A DNA stretch of 64,000 nt from Kazachstania africana CBS 2517 (taxonomy: Eukaryota; Ascomycota; Saccharomycetes; Saccharomycetales; Saccharomycetaceae), in NCBI RefSeq assembly GCF_000304475.1, contig NC_018945.1:824591-888590 (forward strand). Direction: 5' to 3'. Shown piece after piece: positions 47,079 through 58,357 of the stretch. Every line of letters begins with the position of its first letter. Position 1 is the stretch's first letter. The notes beneath the pieces were generated by a model. That model did no database searches. It saw only the letters and a program-made list of their open reading frames with translations, and was not told the origin of the DNA. Both the position numbers and the translations under genes were made by a program.

Positions 47079-47933
47079 TTATTCTATTGGTTCGCTCAAC
47101 TTATTCAGTAAGTACCCAGGTAATAGTTCTTGTGTAATAGAACTTTTTATCTTCGTTAAGAAAGGACAGAGATTGTTTATCTGCAAAGAATATAATTCCA
47201 TCGCATCAAAGTTTCCAAATAGTGTACACTTACTTTTTTGAAGAAAGAATATATCATACAATTGTAAGGAAAAGAAAATATATGAAAGAGCTCCAAGATT
47301 ATAATGACCTGTCTTGCGGTCGCCAAGAGTTGAATATTCATTTAAAATGAAGAAATATGATAGACGGACACAAAAGATAATCGCAAGTGTTTTCATTTCT
47401 TCAACAACTGCATTTGTTGTAACTAGTTCTAATAAAAAAAATTGAGATACTTGTCTATTTAAATGCCATTTTTGCTATATATCTTGTACAATAACAAAAA
47501 AGATGGCTGATGTTAACAGCACCAGTTTTGCAGCTACATTTACTTCTAGCATCAAAATCACGGATTCAATAAATAGGCAAACCAAAAATGTATATTTTGA
47601 TAATCCAAAAATGACCTTAAATCGCTCATTTTGACTTCCTTGAAATTGGAAACAACTCAACGCCTAATACTGCATGTTACCATTTATTCTAGCTTAAAAT
47701 ATTGCATTCAGTATAATAGCAAATGGAACCAAGCAGGGCAAAATAATAGGGTAGAATTTATGGTTCTTGCCATCCTCAAGGAGAAAATAAGTATTAGCAG
47801 TATTCCATAAAATTGTTGTTATCACAATGATGCCTATTTGAACTTTTGTTAATGAGAAAGGTAGTATTTCGAATCTACAAAGCAAAGGTGTAATTCTCAC
47901 GAGGTGAAATCCAAGAGTAGTTCTCTCGACCAT
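47079..47933 (-). pseudogene. Broken multi-pass membrane protein gene: one frame, three stop codons
   Basis: Starting at the ATG 47933, one and the same frame runs 285 codons to a terminal stop at 47079, interrupted only by TAA (47694-47696), TAG (47664-47666) and TAG (47475-47477). The pieces between stops are all rich in long hydrophobic stretches: VQIGIIVITTILW, YPIILPCLVPFAIILNAIF, YTFLVCLFIESVILML, AAKLVLLTSAIFFVIV and LGALSYIFFSLQLYDIFF. This gives five or six potential membrane spans. No frameshift is needed to read through, which is what a gene inactivated recently by point mutations would look like. I do not recognise the family. It lies 1.8 kb downstream, same strand, of the secreted-protein gene at 49.7 kb. 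Confidence 0.5.
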
Positions 47934-49140
47934 TGCGCAGTCAGATTGATAGTTACCTATATTATTCTGAAGAGGCTATCATCTACCCAGAAGCAAATTG
48001 AAAAACATTTAGTTTATTAAACCTATCATTGACTGTCCTTCAAAGAAATAATGACGTGCATATGTGCGTGGAATAGGAGTGCCTTGAATGTTGGACGACC
48101 CGACCTTCATGTGCATGGCGCATGTTAGAATCGGCGGATTCAAAAAAAGACTCAACGGGTGCCTTCTTGCCTCGATGAACCCTGTCTTGATATTGCTCGC
48201 ATTAAGTTGCGATGCAGTTCAAAGATTGTGCATTCGCAATACTTATCTGCCTTGATATAATACATTCAAATATTGACTTGATCTTGAAACATTCAATACT
48301 CGTTTGATTGAATCTTAGTACTGACAATGTGAAATATGGAAAGACAATAGTGCAATGCCTTGGGAGACAGTAGCATAACATGTAACTGTTAAAAGTGGCA
48401 CGCTCAACTGATTAAGGTTCTTATGTTACCATAACATATGGTATACACCATTGACATCCTATTGTATTACGTCGGGGTGCATTACCGCTATTTTGGTAGT
48501 CAATAGAACATATTGAATTCCAATTAATTGTTCATGGATGTGAGGCGATCGCTAAACAGCACTTCCGTTTGTGATACCATATACTACACCACATTATACT
48601 CTCTGGTAGTTTCTGACGTTTTTCCTTTTTCACGACTTATTCTCTTCACTCTCTGTTTCTAACAATAAACAAGTGTAAATCCTATATTGCAGATTCACTA
48701 GCGGGTGTGTACAATATTTTAAAGATATGAAGGCCAGTGTCAATGGACGTTTCTAGTGTAAAATCATGCTGTCGATGAAATAAACAGTAGACATATTATT
48801 CTGAGACATTGCTAAGTGACATTGTCGCAGTTTGTTGGTTGTATTTCGCAGTTCGATTTATTCTCTGGAGCTAAAGAAGAGAGAGGCAGTCCAGCTTCGT
48901 TTCCGCGGTTTTGATGTTTCAAGAATATATAATCCATTTCATTGAACGTTACGTCTGTGGCTTACTAAGGTAGAAAAAAATGTCGATTATTGTGAATCAT
49001 ATTTACCAAGCTACAGTACCCCGCGGAAATCTAGGTTCAAATGCAAAAATTATAAGTTCTTTTGTATCTAATTCAATATCCCACTTATGTTGAAATGATG
49101 CTTTAATAACAATGTAATAAGATATTAAATATTTCGTTTT
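47934..49140. other. Gene-poor stretch
   Basis: About 1.2 kb of unremarkable AT-rich sequence without a protein-like frame. No repeat or RNA gene recognised. Confidence 0.5.
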
Positions 49141-49326
49141 TTACTGTGGATAAGGCACACCCAAGAAGCAGATGAGATCTTCAAAGATCTGCCACGCCGA
49201 GAATTTTTTTCTTGGACTGACTTTTAATGAACGGCTGCATGAAATCGCCTGCACTAACTGCAAATTGCAAGAATTGAATAGTAAAATAATGACGATTGCA
49301 GATTGTTTATACTGCATAGGCAGCAT
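49141..49326 (-). CDS. Possible small secreted protein or N-terminal remnant (61 codons)
   Basis: An ATG frame of 61 codons begins with a signal-peptide-like segment (MLPMQYKQSAIVIILLFNSC, then LQLVQA and a candidate cleavage site) followed by a basic part (SLKVSPRKKF). No homology recognised. It may be the surviving head of a lost secreted protein, since other secreted-protein genes lie next to it on the same strand, or chance. The 411 bp to the next gene are empty. Confidence 0.25.
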   Translation of the reverse strand: MLPMQYKQSAIVIILLFNSCNLQLVQAISCSRSLKVSPRKKFSAWQIFEDLICFLGVPYPQ

Positions 49327-49737
49327 AATATGTCCTACCTAATAATTTGGGTGTTACAATTCATATTTCTCGGCCCAGATTCGCCGCTGACGGGCACATA
49401 CAAAGTAGTAGTTTGCATCATCGATGATAAAAAAATGGGGGTTCTAATGTAGTGATTTGGAGATAATAGTGCACCTCATTTCAGTAAGTCTGATTGATAC
49501 GGGAACTTTTCATATTTCTATTATAGAAACTTCTTGAGTTGAAATGAATCCCAATCGATAGTCTTAAAATAAATTGATTTTAAGTAAGAAACTTTTCATT
49601 GCACATTTACTGAATGCATTATAAAACCAATTTAAATACGAAAGGAGGCCTTTAGGTTTACGCCTGTGCTTCATTATTTACTGAGAATCTAGGTATAAGG
49701 TATATATATGTTCATTTCTCCGATGGAAAATACGCCA

Positions 49738-50682
49738 TCACGCCAGGGCACCCCATCCCATCATGCCCTCACAAGGTATATCATCGAAAGTTAAATCGGA
49801 CCCAGTCTCGAGAAATTTGATATAAACGGCGGAAGGTCCATCATGATAGAAAGAAACGCACGATCCAATGACGTTTTTTGGAAATTCAGTATCTACGGCC
49901 TCAATAAGAAGATTTGTCACTTCAGCGGCCTCAGAGTAAAAAGCAGAAAATGAAGCCAGTTCGCGTTTATGCTTGAAGTACCTGTAGATCATATAATTAA
50001 TTCTATCGCCCTCTACCATCAAATGGCCCCCAAAAGTAGTATTTACACCGCCTAATGAGTTATAATCAGCAGACCAAATCTTATTTATCGACATAGTCAT
50101 AGTGGATGATACTTGGATTGGTGAGATTTTAGATAAGGTGGAGTTAAATTCCTTATTCTTGTCAAAAACGTGCATAATAAAAAAACCCGATTTTTTAAAC
50201 CAGATAGGTGATTCTGTAGGCACATCTTCATCGATGTAGAAGTCGGCGCTATTTGATGATATCAAACCACCGAATATGGTGCTTAAGTGACCAAAGAGGT
50301 CCGAATCTAAGTATGCTGGTGGGACATCGTCATAATCATCATACACGCCAAAATGACCAAGCTTGCTCTTCTCAAGAGTGCAGATTCCCAGCACATTTAT
50401 ATCACAATCTTGGTCCAAAGTAGAAAGTTCATCTACGAGATAATCAGCAAACAAATAGTTTAACAAACTGTAGACAATATACTGCTTATAAAGCACATTG
50501 GAGGGATGCCATGGGTTCTCTGGTGGTATTGAGAAGTAGTGCTCCGCGGCCATAGTGGTGTCATTAAATAGCGAACGATGTCGGAATATGGCAGAAGCTG
50601 AATCCATCAAATTCATAAAAATAACAAAGGCCAAAAGCGAAGGAGTAGCCCTTTCTGCCAATGACCAAGAACCGAATATCAT
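49738..50682 (-). CDS. Secreted protein of an unrecognised subtelomeric family, copy 1
   Basis: The 314-residue protein begins with a hydrophobic N-terminal segment (SLLAFVIFMNLMDSASA, about 15-31) that reads as a signal peptide or anchor. It shares an ordered set of motifs with the gene at 51680-52579: AAEHYFSIPPENPWHP, Y-I-V-Y-S-L-L, a LFGHLSTIFGG helix, INYMIYRYF, LLIEAVDTEFP and the end GSCVSFYHDGPSAVYIKF followed by a Cys and GWGA. The two conserved cysteines near the C-terminus (in GSCVSF and IPCEGM) could form a disulphide. I cannot name the family. The complete frame and conserved ends argue for a functional gene. A role in wall, mating, adhesion or antagonism cannot be told apart. 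Confidence 0.6.
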   Translation of the reverse strand: MIFGSWSLAERATPSLLAFVIFMNLMDSASAIFRHRSLFNDTTMAAEHYFSIPPENPWHPSNVLYKQYIVYSLLNYLFADYLVDELSTLDQDCDINVLGICTLEKSKLGHFGVYDDYDDVPPAYLDSDLFGHLSTIFGGLISSNSADFYIDEDVPTESPIWFKKSGFFIMHVFDKNKEFNSTLSKISPIQVSSTMTMSINKIWSADYNSLGGVNTTFGGHLMVEGDRINYMIYRYFKHKRELASFSAFYSEAAEVTNLLIEAVDTEFPKNVIGSCVSFYHDGPSAVYIKFLETGSDLTFDDIPCEGMMGWGALA

Positions 50683-51679
50683 ACTAATTTGATCAAATGC
50701 AGCTGTTGTTGAAAGGGAAAGGAATAAAGGGGCATATAGTACCAGTCAAAAGCTAATTTATATACAGAATTTATGTTTTTTTTGAACTTCCAGTCTCGCA
50801 TCAGGAACTGGAATTTCTAGATTCTGTTATGCGCTAGCCTTACTTGACAATAAATATAGTTTATTTCACTGAACGATGAAACATGCATGAATGAATAATA
50901 TATGTTTTCATAAACGGAAATGCACATTTTGGCTAACTCGCCTAAATTAAAAAATGGAAAATTGGCCTGAACATCTCTTCCTATTTTGGGTTATGTACCT
51001 GAACCTGCCTCACATGGTTGAGCTAACTAACGCATAAATAATATACAATTTGACAAGCTTTGATAATAGTTTGCTGCGTTAAGTAGTTTCGTATATGTGA
51101 GAACACGTGTGCCAAAAAAAAACATCTTCTAATAGAACTACAGTCTCGATCGGCCATGCAATATGCTGTATATTTAAAAAATTCAATAAGTCGAGGGCAT
51201 GTGGTATATATAAGGGCTGGAGAAAGTAGCAGATTTGAACTGATGTTATTACATACGTTAACTTGTAGATGAAACAATACGCCTTTGAGACTACTTTTTT
51301 CAAGCATATATCGTTGTATCTTATTGACTGTAAAAGCCTTGCTATTGTTGAAGCCTTGACTTGAAAAGAGATGAAGAGTAGAACACTCTCAAAAAATTGA
51401 AGGAATGGTCATGAGTTACCGTATATATTTAAAATTTGACAATATCTAGTAGAACGTGAATATTCAAGAAGGTTATTTTTATGCTCGAAACATTCCGATA
51501 TTGTCAGTCTTTTAAACTGATGTTACAGTGAGCTTGAGAGAATTATCGAAAATCAATAAAAAAGCCAAAACTTGCAGGTAGAGGAGATATATATATCACT
51601 ACTTGTATGGGTTATAAATTCACTTCTACGGTAAAAAATCACAGAAATACCCTTGTCATACGATAAGAAGATGAGTTTG
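50683..51679. other. 997-bp gap between the two paralogues
   Basis: Promoter of copy 1 and 3' region of copy 2. An open minus-strand frame (51023-51307) is not protein-like. I could not align this spacer to the flanks of copy 2 by eye, so the tandem pair is not an obviously recent duplication. Confidence 0.4.
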
Positions 51680-52579
51680 TTAAGGAGAGGCTGTGCCTGC
51701 AATTGAACCTGGCGCACCCCAACCAGAAATTGCCTCACAAAGAATGTCATTATATGCTATCCCACTACCATTGAGGAAGAACTTGGCATAGGCAACTGTA
51801 GATCCATCATGATACAAAGTGACACATCCTCCTTCAGTACCCTCTGCAAACTTAGTATCTAACGCCTCGATTAAAACCACCTCTAAATCCGTTCCTTTTG
51901 CAAAGTTACATCCATGGCCATTCTTTGAGTACTTGTAAACTGCATATCTAACCAATTTTCCATCCACCTTAACTGTTCTGAAAATGGTGTCACAGGGTTT
52001 CATTGAAGAATGTTTCGTATTTGACGAGCCATCGGTCACAAAACCGTAAATAACACTGGCAATACTTGAAAGACTGTCGGCTAGCGATATTGTTGATAAC
52101 CAGAAGTTGGCATCACGAGACCTATTTATCGTACTGACAATATAAGCTTTTGCTTTCTTGAAGGTGTCTTGAGATATGGTATATGATCTCTTCTTGATAG
52201 TTACAATATTTTCGTCACTCACATTTGTGCCCATGAATACTGCATTCAACTCATTGAAAAGATCCATATTAATATAGTTGTACAACTCACCAGACTCTCC
52301 ATTATAGCTTCCAGAATGGTTGGTAACGTCAACGTTACGAATAGCCACAATGCCTGTTTCATTGTTTTGAGTGATTAAAGATATGTCTTTTGTTGGATGA
52401 TTGTTATACAATTGACTCAACAACTGAAAAGTGATGTAGGGCCTGTATAAGTCATCAGTAGGGAGGTAAGGGTTTCCAGGAGCTGGTGAGAAGTATTTTG
52501 CGGCTGCCTCATCGGTGTTGTTTAATAGTGTTGTGCTATTATCTGCAACAGATGCTGTGGCATAGGTTAGAAGGCACAT
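51680..52579 (-). CDS. Secreted protein of the same family, copy 2, with a stop codon in its signal-peptide region
   Basis: The 299-residue frame begins at the ATG 52579. It is paralogous to copy 1: AAAKYFSPAPGNPYLP, LYRPYITFQLL, LFNELNAVFMG, VRYAVYKYSKNG, VVLIEALDTKFAEG, GGCVTLYHDGSTVAYAKF, Cys and GWGAPG. Potential N-glycosylation sites are frequent (NST, NNT, NET, NHS, NVS, NRS, NGS), fitting a secreted protein. Directly before this ATG is an in-frame TAA (52580-52582), and 14 sense codons before that is another ATG (52624) leading a hydrophobic stretch. The original signal peptide therefore seems to be interrupted. From the second ATG only a short weak hydrophobic head (MCLLTYATASVA) remains. 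The protein may be mis-targeted, or the stop may be read through. Confidence 0.6.
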   Translation of the reverse strand: MCLLTYATASVADNSTTLLNNTDEAAAKYFSPAPGNPYLPTDDLYRPYITFQLLSQLYNNHPTKDISLITQNNETGIVAIRNVDVTNHSGSYNGESGELYNYINMDLFNELNAVFMGTNVSDENIVTIKKRSYTISQDTFKKAKAYIVSTINRSRDANFWLSTISLADSLSSIASVIYGFVTDGSSNTKHSSMKPCDTIFRTVKVDGKLVRYAVYKYSKNGHGCNFAKGTDLEVVLIEALDTKFAEGTEGGCVTLYHDGSTVAYAKFFLNGSGIAYNDILCEAISGWGAPGSIAGTASP

Positions 52580-52861
52580 TTATGCAATCAAGGTTAAAAA
52601 GGAATTGATATTGATAAAACTCATTGAAGTGGCTACCGACAAATATTTCTATTGACTTCTACTCTCTTTAGGTTGAGGAAAAGAAAATAGAGAAATGAAA
52701 ACTAAATGACATTGAGGAACCTGCCTTAAATACAAACTTTTGATCGTACTAGAAAGTCTGCTTCGAGTATAGATAAAAATCACAATCAATAAAGCAGATA
52801 CTAAAATTGATGGGAACGCACAACTTCAGATACCACAAGTGACATGCCACACGTGTGTCTC

Positions 52862-53180
52862 AGTGACTAGTACACTAATAGTAAAAAGTTAGCGGTACCA
52901 AAGCAAACCTACAATGACCTATGTCTACTAACTGATAGCTGAATATGTAACCTGCAGCAGCGTACTCCAAAAATTCCTTTCTTGTGTGCATCTCGTTTAT
53001 ATCTCGACTAAGAGCAAAATCTTGTGGTGTCTGCACAGAATTTTCAATGCTACCTGTAGTTCCAGAAGCAAATGTCTGCCAGCATCGTCGTTTGAAGGGC
53101 GATATTTTCGGTTGCAAAACTGAAGTTTTAGAGATTGGGACCCTAAGCAATAGCTTAATAAACGGCGGAGAAAATATTTG
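52862..53180. repeat. Dispersed repeat, copy A (pairs with 61395-61710)
   Basis: About 300 bp aligns by eye, same orientation, with 61395-61710. Shared exact blocks include AATTTTCAATG, CAGAAGCAAATGTCTG, TGCATCTCGTTTATA and ATGACCTATG; overall identity is perhaps 70 percent. On the minus strand both copies keep a related open frame (here 53150 to 52875) sharing FKRRC-QTFASG and PQD-ALS, so it is likely the tail of a former gene. Family unknown. It lies upstream of copy 2 on the same strand. Confidence 0.7.
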
Positions 53181-54957
53181 ACGTCAAAAAAAAACTTCGC
53201 TCGTTGGCACGCGCATTCTCAGGATGCAGCCATTTATTGTGAATCAAACAACTTAAAATTTGTGAAAGATCAATGACTTATGCCCTCTTTTAGTATCAAA
53301 ACATACTAAACTGAGAAGGCATTGACACGCGAGAACTTCAAAGTAATGAAATCGTGATCGTCCAGGTGCTAATACCCTCAGGACAATGTACATAACTACC
53401 TCACTTCCTCTGAATCCAGTCGAGTAATGGCACCAAAGAGCAGACAGTAAAATATTCGGTTCTAGTTTCTAAAGGTCTTAGACTAGCACATTAGCGACTG
53501 ATACATTAATACATAGTTTTTAATCCCGTTGTCTTGGTCTATATCCAGTTGCTAAGGGCACATAACACATTATGCATCGATATGATATATCTTGAAGTTT
53601 TATACTTACTTCAACATACTTGCTTATCTAATATGCTGAAAATGTAAACTGCCTGAAAGAAGTAAGCTACTTGGAAATATTACCTAACATTGGAATTTAG
53701 TTTATTTTGGTTGAAGGATGCCGCTGCAAGATGCGTTCAATGCATATCTTGCTTTTTTGATTGCAAAGTAAAACTGTCTCTCTTCCGTTGCAATTGCAAG
53801 AACAGCTACAATTCCAGTAACATTGAATCAAAATCAAGCCAATTCGCACTGTAATCTTCATACGTCAGCACTATGGATCGGAACTCCTAACTCGAGCCAA
53901 AAAAACTGAACTTGAAAATAGATTTCTGCGACTAGCTTTTGTTGGCGTACGTTAGATACCGGACAGGGACCTTTTGTAGCCATAGTAGGACTATTGTTTA
54001 TTTGGGTCATAATTACAGCAACAAACACTGGACAGTAAAGTAGTTATTATATACTCCAATCATCTATGGTATAAAATATATACGGGAGAAAGAAAGTCTA
54101 ATAGATAAAAAAGATAGAAGATATAAGGCCTTATATATGTTGGCTTTGGCGCGATTGTACACATACATTGAATATGTGTCACGGAAGGGCCACTAGTTTC
54201 AAGATGAAGGCAATTGGATTCTTTGGGAGATGAAAGAAAAAATTATTAAATTTGAGATTAATTGAGGGTTTCTCCAAAGTATGTGCAATCTCTTTCATAA
54301 AGTTAGCATTGAATTTCAATGGTATAGAAGAAAAACACTAGTTTTATTTGGGATCATAACTCATGTCCCCTTTCTGGTAACCTGTTGACCCTCCAATAGC
54401 GAGACAATAATGAATACACCCAGTAGTTTTGCATTAGTGTTAACTGATATGCTATGATTACTAAAATCACTTTTGTCACATAAAACACCGACTAATCAAC
54501 GTTCTTATTACATTGCGACTAAGCAGACTGTTGTATAATTGAAGGAAATGACCAACTAAATTTCTTATAACCTTAGTAAATCAGTAGTTTCAGATTCATC
54601 GTTAAAATGTTGGTAATTGTATTTGGTTAGTTTCTTGATGCCAATGCCTTTAATCACTCCGTCATAAACAGTGAACTTGTAAACTATTGCCGTCACACCG
54701 GACACTGTAACAACACATATTCTTACGACCTTTTTACCCAAATATCTATAACCTCTTCATAGCAGCAGGAAAGCAATCAGAGTATGCTACCAATACTAAT
54801 ATCATTTAAAGCTGTTTTAACAATTACTACGGTTTCCCATAGAAACATGACCCATCTGTCTGGTGGCACCAGAACTATACTCAGGTCGCATTTATTACCG
54901 TAGAATTGCCCAAGGCTTTTTCAAGATATTCGCATCCTTCGCAAAGGACTGACAACA
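53181..54957. other. Gene-poor stretch
   Basis: About 1.8 kb with no protein-like frame. A short block, TTGCAAAGTAAA, near 53764 also occurs near 61884, so the 52.9/61.4-kb duplication may once have been longer. Nothing else recognised. Confidence 0.45.
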
Positions 54958-55170
54958 TTGACGAGGTTGCCGGGGCACCGCCAAAATGATCAAAATATAT
55001 ATACGAAATCTGGTATCATCTGCTACAAGTTACTTACCGTCCCAAGAACACTGACTTACTCTATTACATTGGGTTCCGTTGGAGCTGGAGTTTACAAACC
55101 ATATATTCAATGTATACATAACAAGTGTGGTTTCAGAATAGTGTCACCAACTGTGCCTTCCTGGGTTTAA
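54958..55170 (+). pseudogene. Fragment resembling the first hydrophobic segment of a K1-type killer protein
   Basis: A 70-codon frame without ATG ends in a segment with SITLGSVGAGV, a short loop and two closely spaced cysteines. The spacing of an S-I-T-x-G-S helix followed by C-x5-C is what I would expect for the alpha-domain helix of K1-like killer preprotoxins. There is no signal peptide, no continuation and no other domain, so at best it is a relic. Short low-complexity hydrophobic matches are easily accidental. Confidence 0.2.
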
Positions 55171-57495
55171 ATAAAAAGAGTAGTTAATATCGGTAAAGAC
55201 TTTCCTTTGGTAGAGAAATGCTATTGTACCATATGAAATGAAGGGAAAGAGTAACTCGAAGAATATTTAGAGTGTTACTAATATCTCAACGTTACCAGTT
55301 ATTCTATCGATGGGAAATGCTTCTTCCATATGTGGATAGTACATAGAGAGGGACCACTAAGAGTTTTTTCTCAGAATAAAGGAGAAATATCCAATATCAG
55401 CTAGGAGCCATAGAAAGAGAATAGAGAAGTGAGCAAGACGTACAGTGCTTCCATAGGGCTAGGATGAAGCAGCAAGCCATTGAAGAAAGGAAAACGCTCA
55501 GAAGTGCCATTAGGTAATAACAGTGATAGCTGTTCAGATATAAAACAGCCACATATTTTCACTCCTATATAAATAAATTAGCATATTAGGAATGCAGACA
55601 CCAAGAGTAAATGCTGTACCGAGTGCATGAAGTACGTGAATTAACATACGTTCCTACGCCACCGCATTTGGTGAAACTTACAACTCGCCAAAACGGTCAG
55701 CGACAATTACGCTATTTACATATTCTTGTGGTGCTGTCACTTTGTAAAACTGCCTAGATAATTGGGTGAATATGCAAAATGAAAAAGCAAGTATTCTATC
55801 ATAGCAAACATGCTGTCACTAAGGTTATTAGGTGCTATGACACTGGGATATGATATTTCAGAGGAAGATGTGAACTATAGTAACAGATTGATATGTAGTT
55901 TGTAGTTCTAACACGACCTATTGCTTCCGGAGATAAGGAATTTGTGCTTTCTTTTCACAGAAACTGCCTCGAATAACATGGTTTGTAACAGTTTAACCCA
56001 CATTTGTAAATATTGTATTCAATATCTCGTGACAAAATGCGATTTGTTGTGTCTTGCTTTTTTAAGACGAAACTTATACAAGAAGGATCATTTGTAACGC
56101 AGAGATTCGCCTCTCATGTTTTTTCCGTTCAGTCTCAATGACGAAACATTAACACTAATATTTAACTGTACAATAGTACCTTCTGCTAAAAAACTTTACG
56201 GCAGTCGCTATGGATGATACCAATTTATTCAAATGAATCAAATATGGTAACATGGATCCCAAACAAGGAGCAGCTGTGCCTCCTCCAACCATCTTGAGAA
56301 CTCGCTATCCTTTTCATGTTCCAAATACAGATTATACAGGTGCACTAATGACTCTCATAATTAAAGGACAGCGAAATATATTCTTGGGTGGGTGGTAAAA
56401 CACAGCTAATTATCATTCCACAATCATATCTACAGTAAAAATACAAATCTTGACGTATGAAAAAAATGGAATGAGTTCATCACAGGAGTATCTTGATATC
56501 TACTTGCTACACACTAATATTATAGGCCTAATGCAGAAACAGTTATCTATTCGAAACCTGACTGCGGAAATCTAGTTCCATTCCTCGGGCTTGTATTTGT
56601 CGGACTTGGTCGAAATGGTAAAAAAACACTGATTATCCTATTCGGAAAACATTTACTAAAGAAGATACTAGCTTCCGGAAATGAAATAGAACTTCTTAAT
56701 TTACTGAAATCAGTCTTCACGTTTGGACGGATTTTATATCTCGTATAGGTTTCTTACCGAGTAACTTAGATGGCTTTTGAGAGTCTGTAAAATTTGCTTA
56801 TTTTTCACATTCTACAGTTATGGATAGTGCTTATATTTGATAGGAGGTCTCTTTTTAATCTAAATATGTGTATATTTGTGCTGTTTCATGAAAATCCGGT
56901 GATAATTTCGGGACAATTGTGGCAAAAGTGAGGTAGAAACTCGATAGAGTACGTGTTTCATTACTGCTGTACGGGTGAAATCCGTGGCAGATAATGTGGG
57001 TTGAAATATTTGCTTTACAAGCATGTATATCAGACCGCATTACAACCTACATGAGTTCTTAAATATGCAGATAACATCTCTTACTTTTTTTTTCGGCCAG
57101 ATAGAAGTATTGCCGTTTGAAAACGGTGTACTCTCTCAAATTACTAGACGTATGCTTGTCTATTTTCCGTTGATGTATACCGGATCACCATGAAACACCA
57201 GGAACTTAGTTTACCAAAGTGTCTGACGTAGGCACTATAATCAATTTCTTTTGTAAAGCCGCTGAGTGGAGTCTTTCAGCAAAAGAAAAAAAACTTTTGT
57301 CGCATCTTAATTTTCGAAGCATTTGGATCTCTATTCGTGTAATCGCATTGGGTTACAGTATAGCGAAATATAACATATATATATATTTATCGTCATTCTT
57401 CTCATTCAAACAGAAAATATCTATCAACGGCAAACCAATGATATATCGCTATTGGTAGAGTGAATATTCTGAGGAATGCTCTATTAGTAATTTAA
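55171..57495. other. Gene-poor stretch
   Basis: About 2.3 kb of AT-rich sequence. Frames of 61-79 codons at 56855-57040 (minus) and 57219-57458 (plus) show no family resemblance and are not called. No repeat or RNA gene recognised. Confidence 0.45.
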
Positions 57496-57792
57496 GCAAG
57501 CGCAGTATGGGGTTCCAACGGCTGGCAAAGGTATGCGGTCAATAGCGTGATCACATTTTCTAGCCTATCAAGTTTGAGTATAGCCTGTTATGTGGCAACT
57601 AACTGCGGTTTCTCTTTCATAAGTACTAGGCACTTAGTTACTGGTAGTACCACACTTCAACAAGCTGGCTCATGCATTAATGCAGCCGCATCAATTGTTA
57701 CTATGGTGGCAGCAATTTCATGGCTGTCAAAGTGTGAGGGCCAGAAAGAAAAGTATAAATGGAGAAGAGTGTGTTATGGTGCATTAGAATGA
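57496..57792 (+). pseudogene. Fragment of a killer-like secreted protein (two hydrophobic helices with cysteines)
   Basis: A 98-codon open stretch (no ATG at its head) carries WGSNGW, then SVITFSSLSSLSIACYVATNC, a loop, then TGSTTLQQAGSCINAAASIV and a second helix ending before SKCEG, then a basic tail and TGA. The second half resembles the AGSTITAGLCSVALTTVN segment of the frameshifted gene at 59512-60386, on the other strand. Two hydrophobic helices separated by a Cys-containing loop is the layout of the K1-type alpha region. The signal peptide and the C-terminal half are missing. It is immediately followed by the C-depleted tract. Confidence 0.35.
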
Positions 57793-58205
57793 GATAGGAT
57801 GATATTGATATTGATAGAGGATTTGCGGTATGTATAAGTCGGATACAAGTAAGAAAAATATAGATAGTGCATAGACACAGGAAAGGAGCATTATGATAAT
57901 CAAAGAATGTGATGAGATGGTTTAGAATAACAGTAAGATAGATATAAGTAAGGAATGCGATGTTGAGGTAAGATTGATATAGTGCGGATGATAGGATGTT
58001 AAGATAAAATATAGTTATGAAGAATAAGAAGTTGAGAATAGGATTAAAAAAATATGGGTGAAGGTTAAGAAATATTAGAATAAAATATAGTTGTTAAAGT
58101 TTTATATATATGATTGGAACAGATTTGATTAGAGACGGATATAGACGATAAGGATAATAATGTTTGTTGATTAAAATGAAGATAGGGAGTATTGTAATTA
58201 TAGAG
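57793..58205. other. Strongly C-depleted, purine-rich tract
   Basis: By hand count, 57841-58200 contains 12 C and 88 G in 360 bases. No frame runs through it. GAT/GATAG/GGATG-like words recur irregularly (GATAGGATGATATTGATA at the start, GGATGATAGGATG inside), suggesting a decayed minisatellite. No unit length is clear. Confidence 0.7.
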
Positions 58206-58357
58206 CTGGTAATCTAAGGATGTAAATGTTCTTTATGGAATTTTTGCAAATTATTCTCATCCATTGTCTCAAGTGCTATGCCTTTGGAAGAGTCTTTTTT
58301 ACTGTTAATTTTTCATGTTATTGCATTAAATTTATTGTTTACGGCAGATAATTTGCC

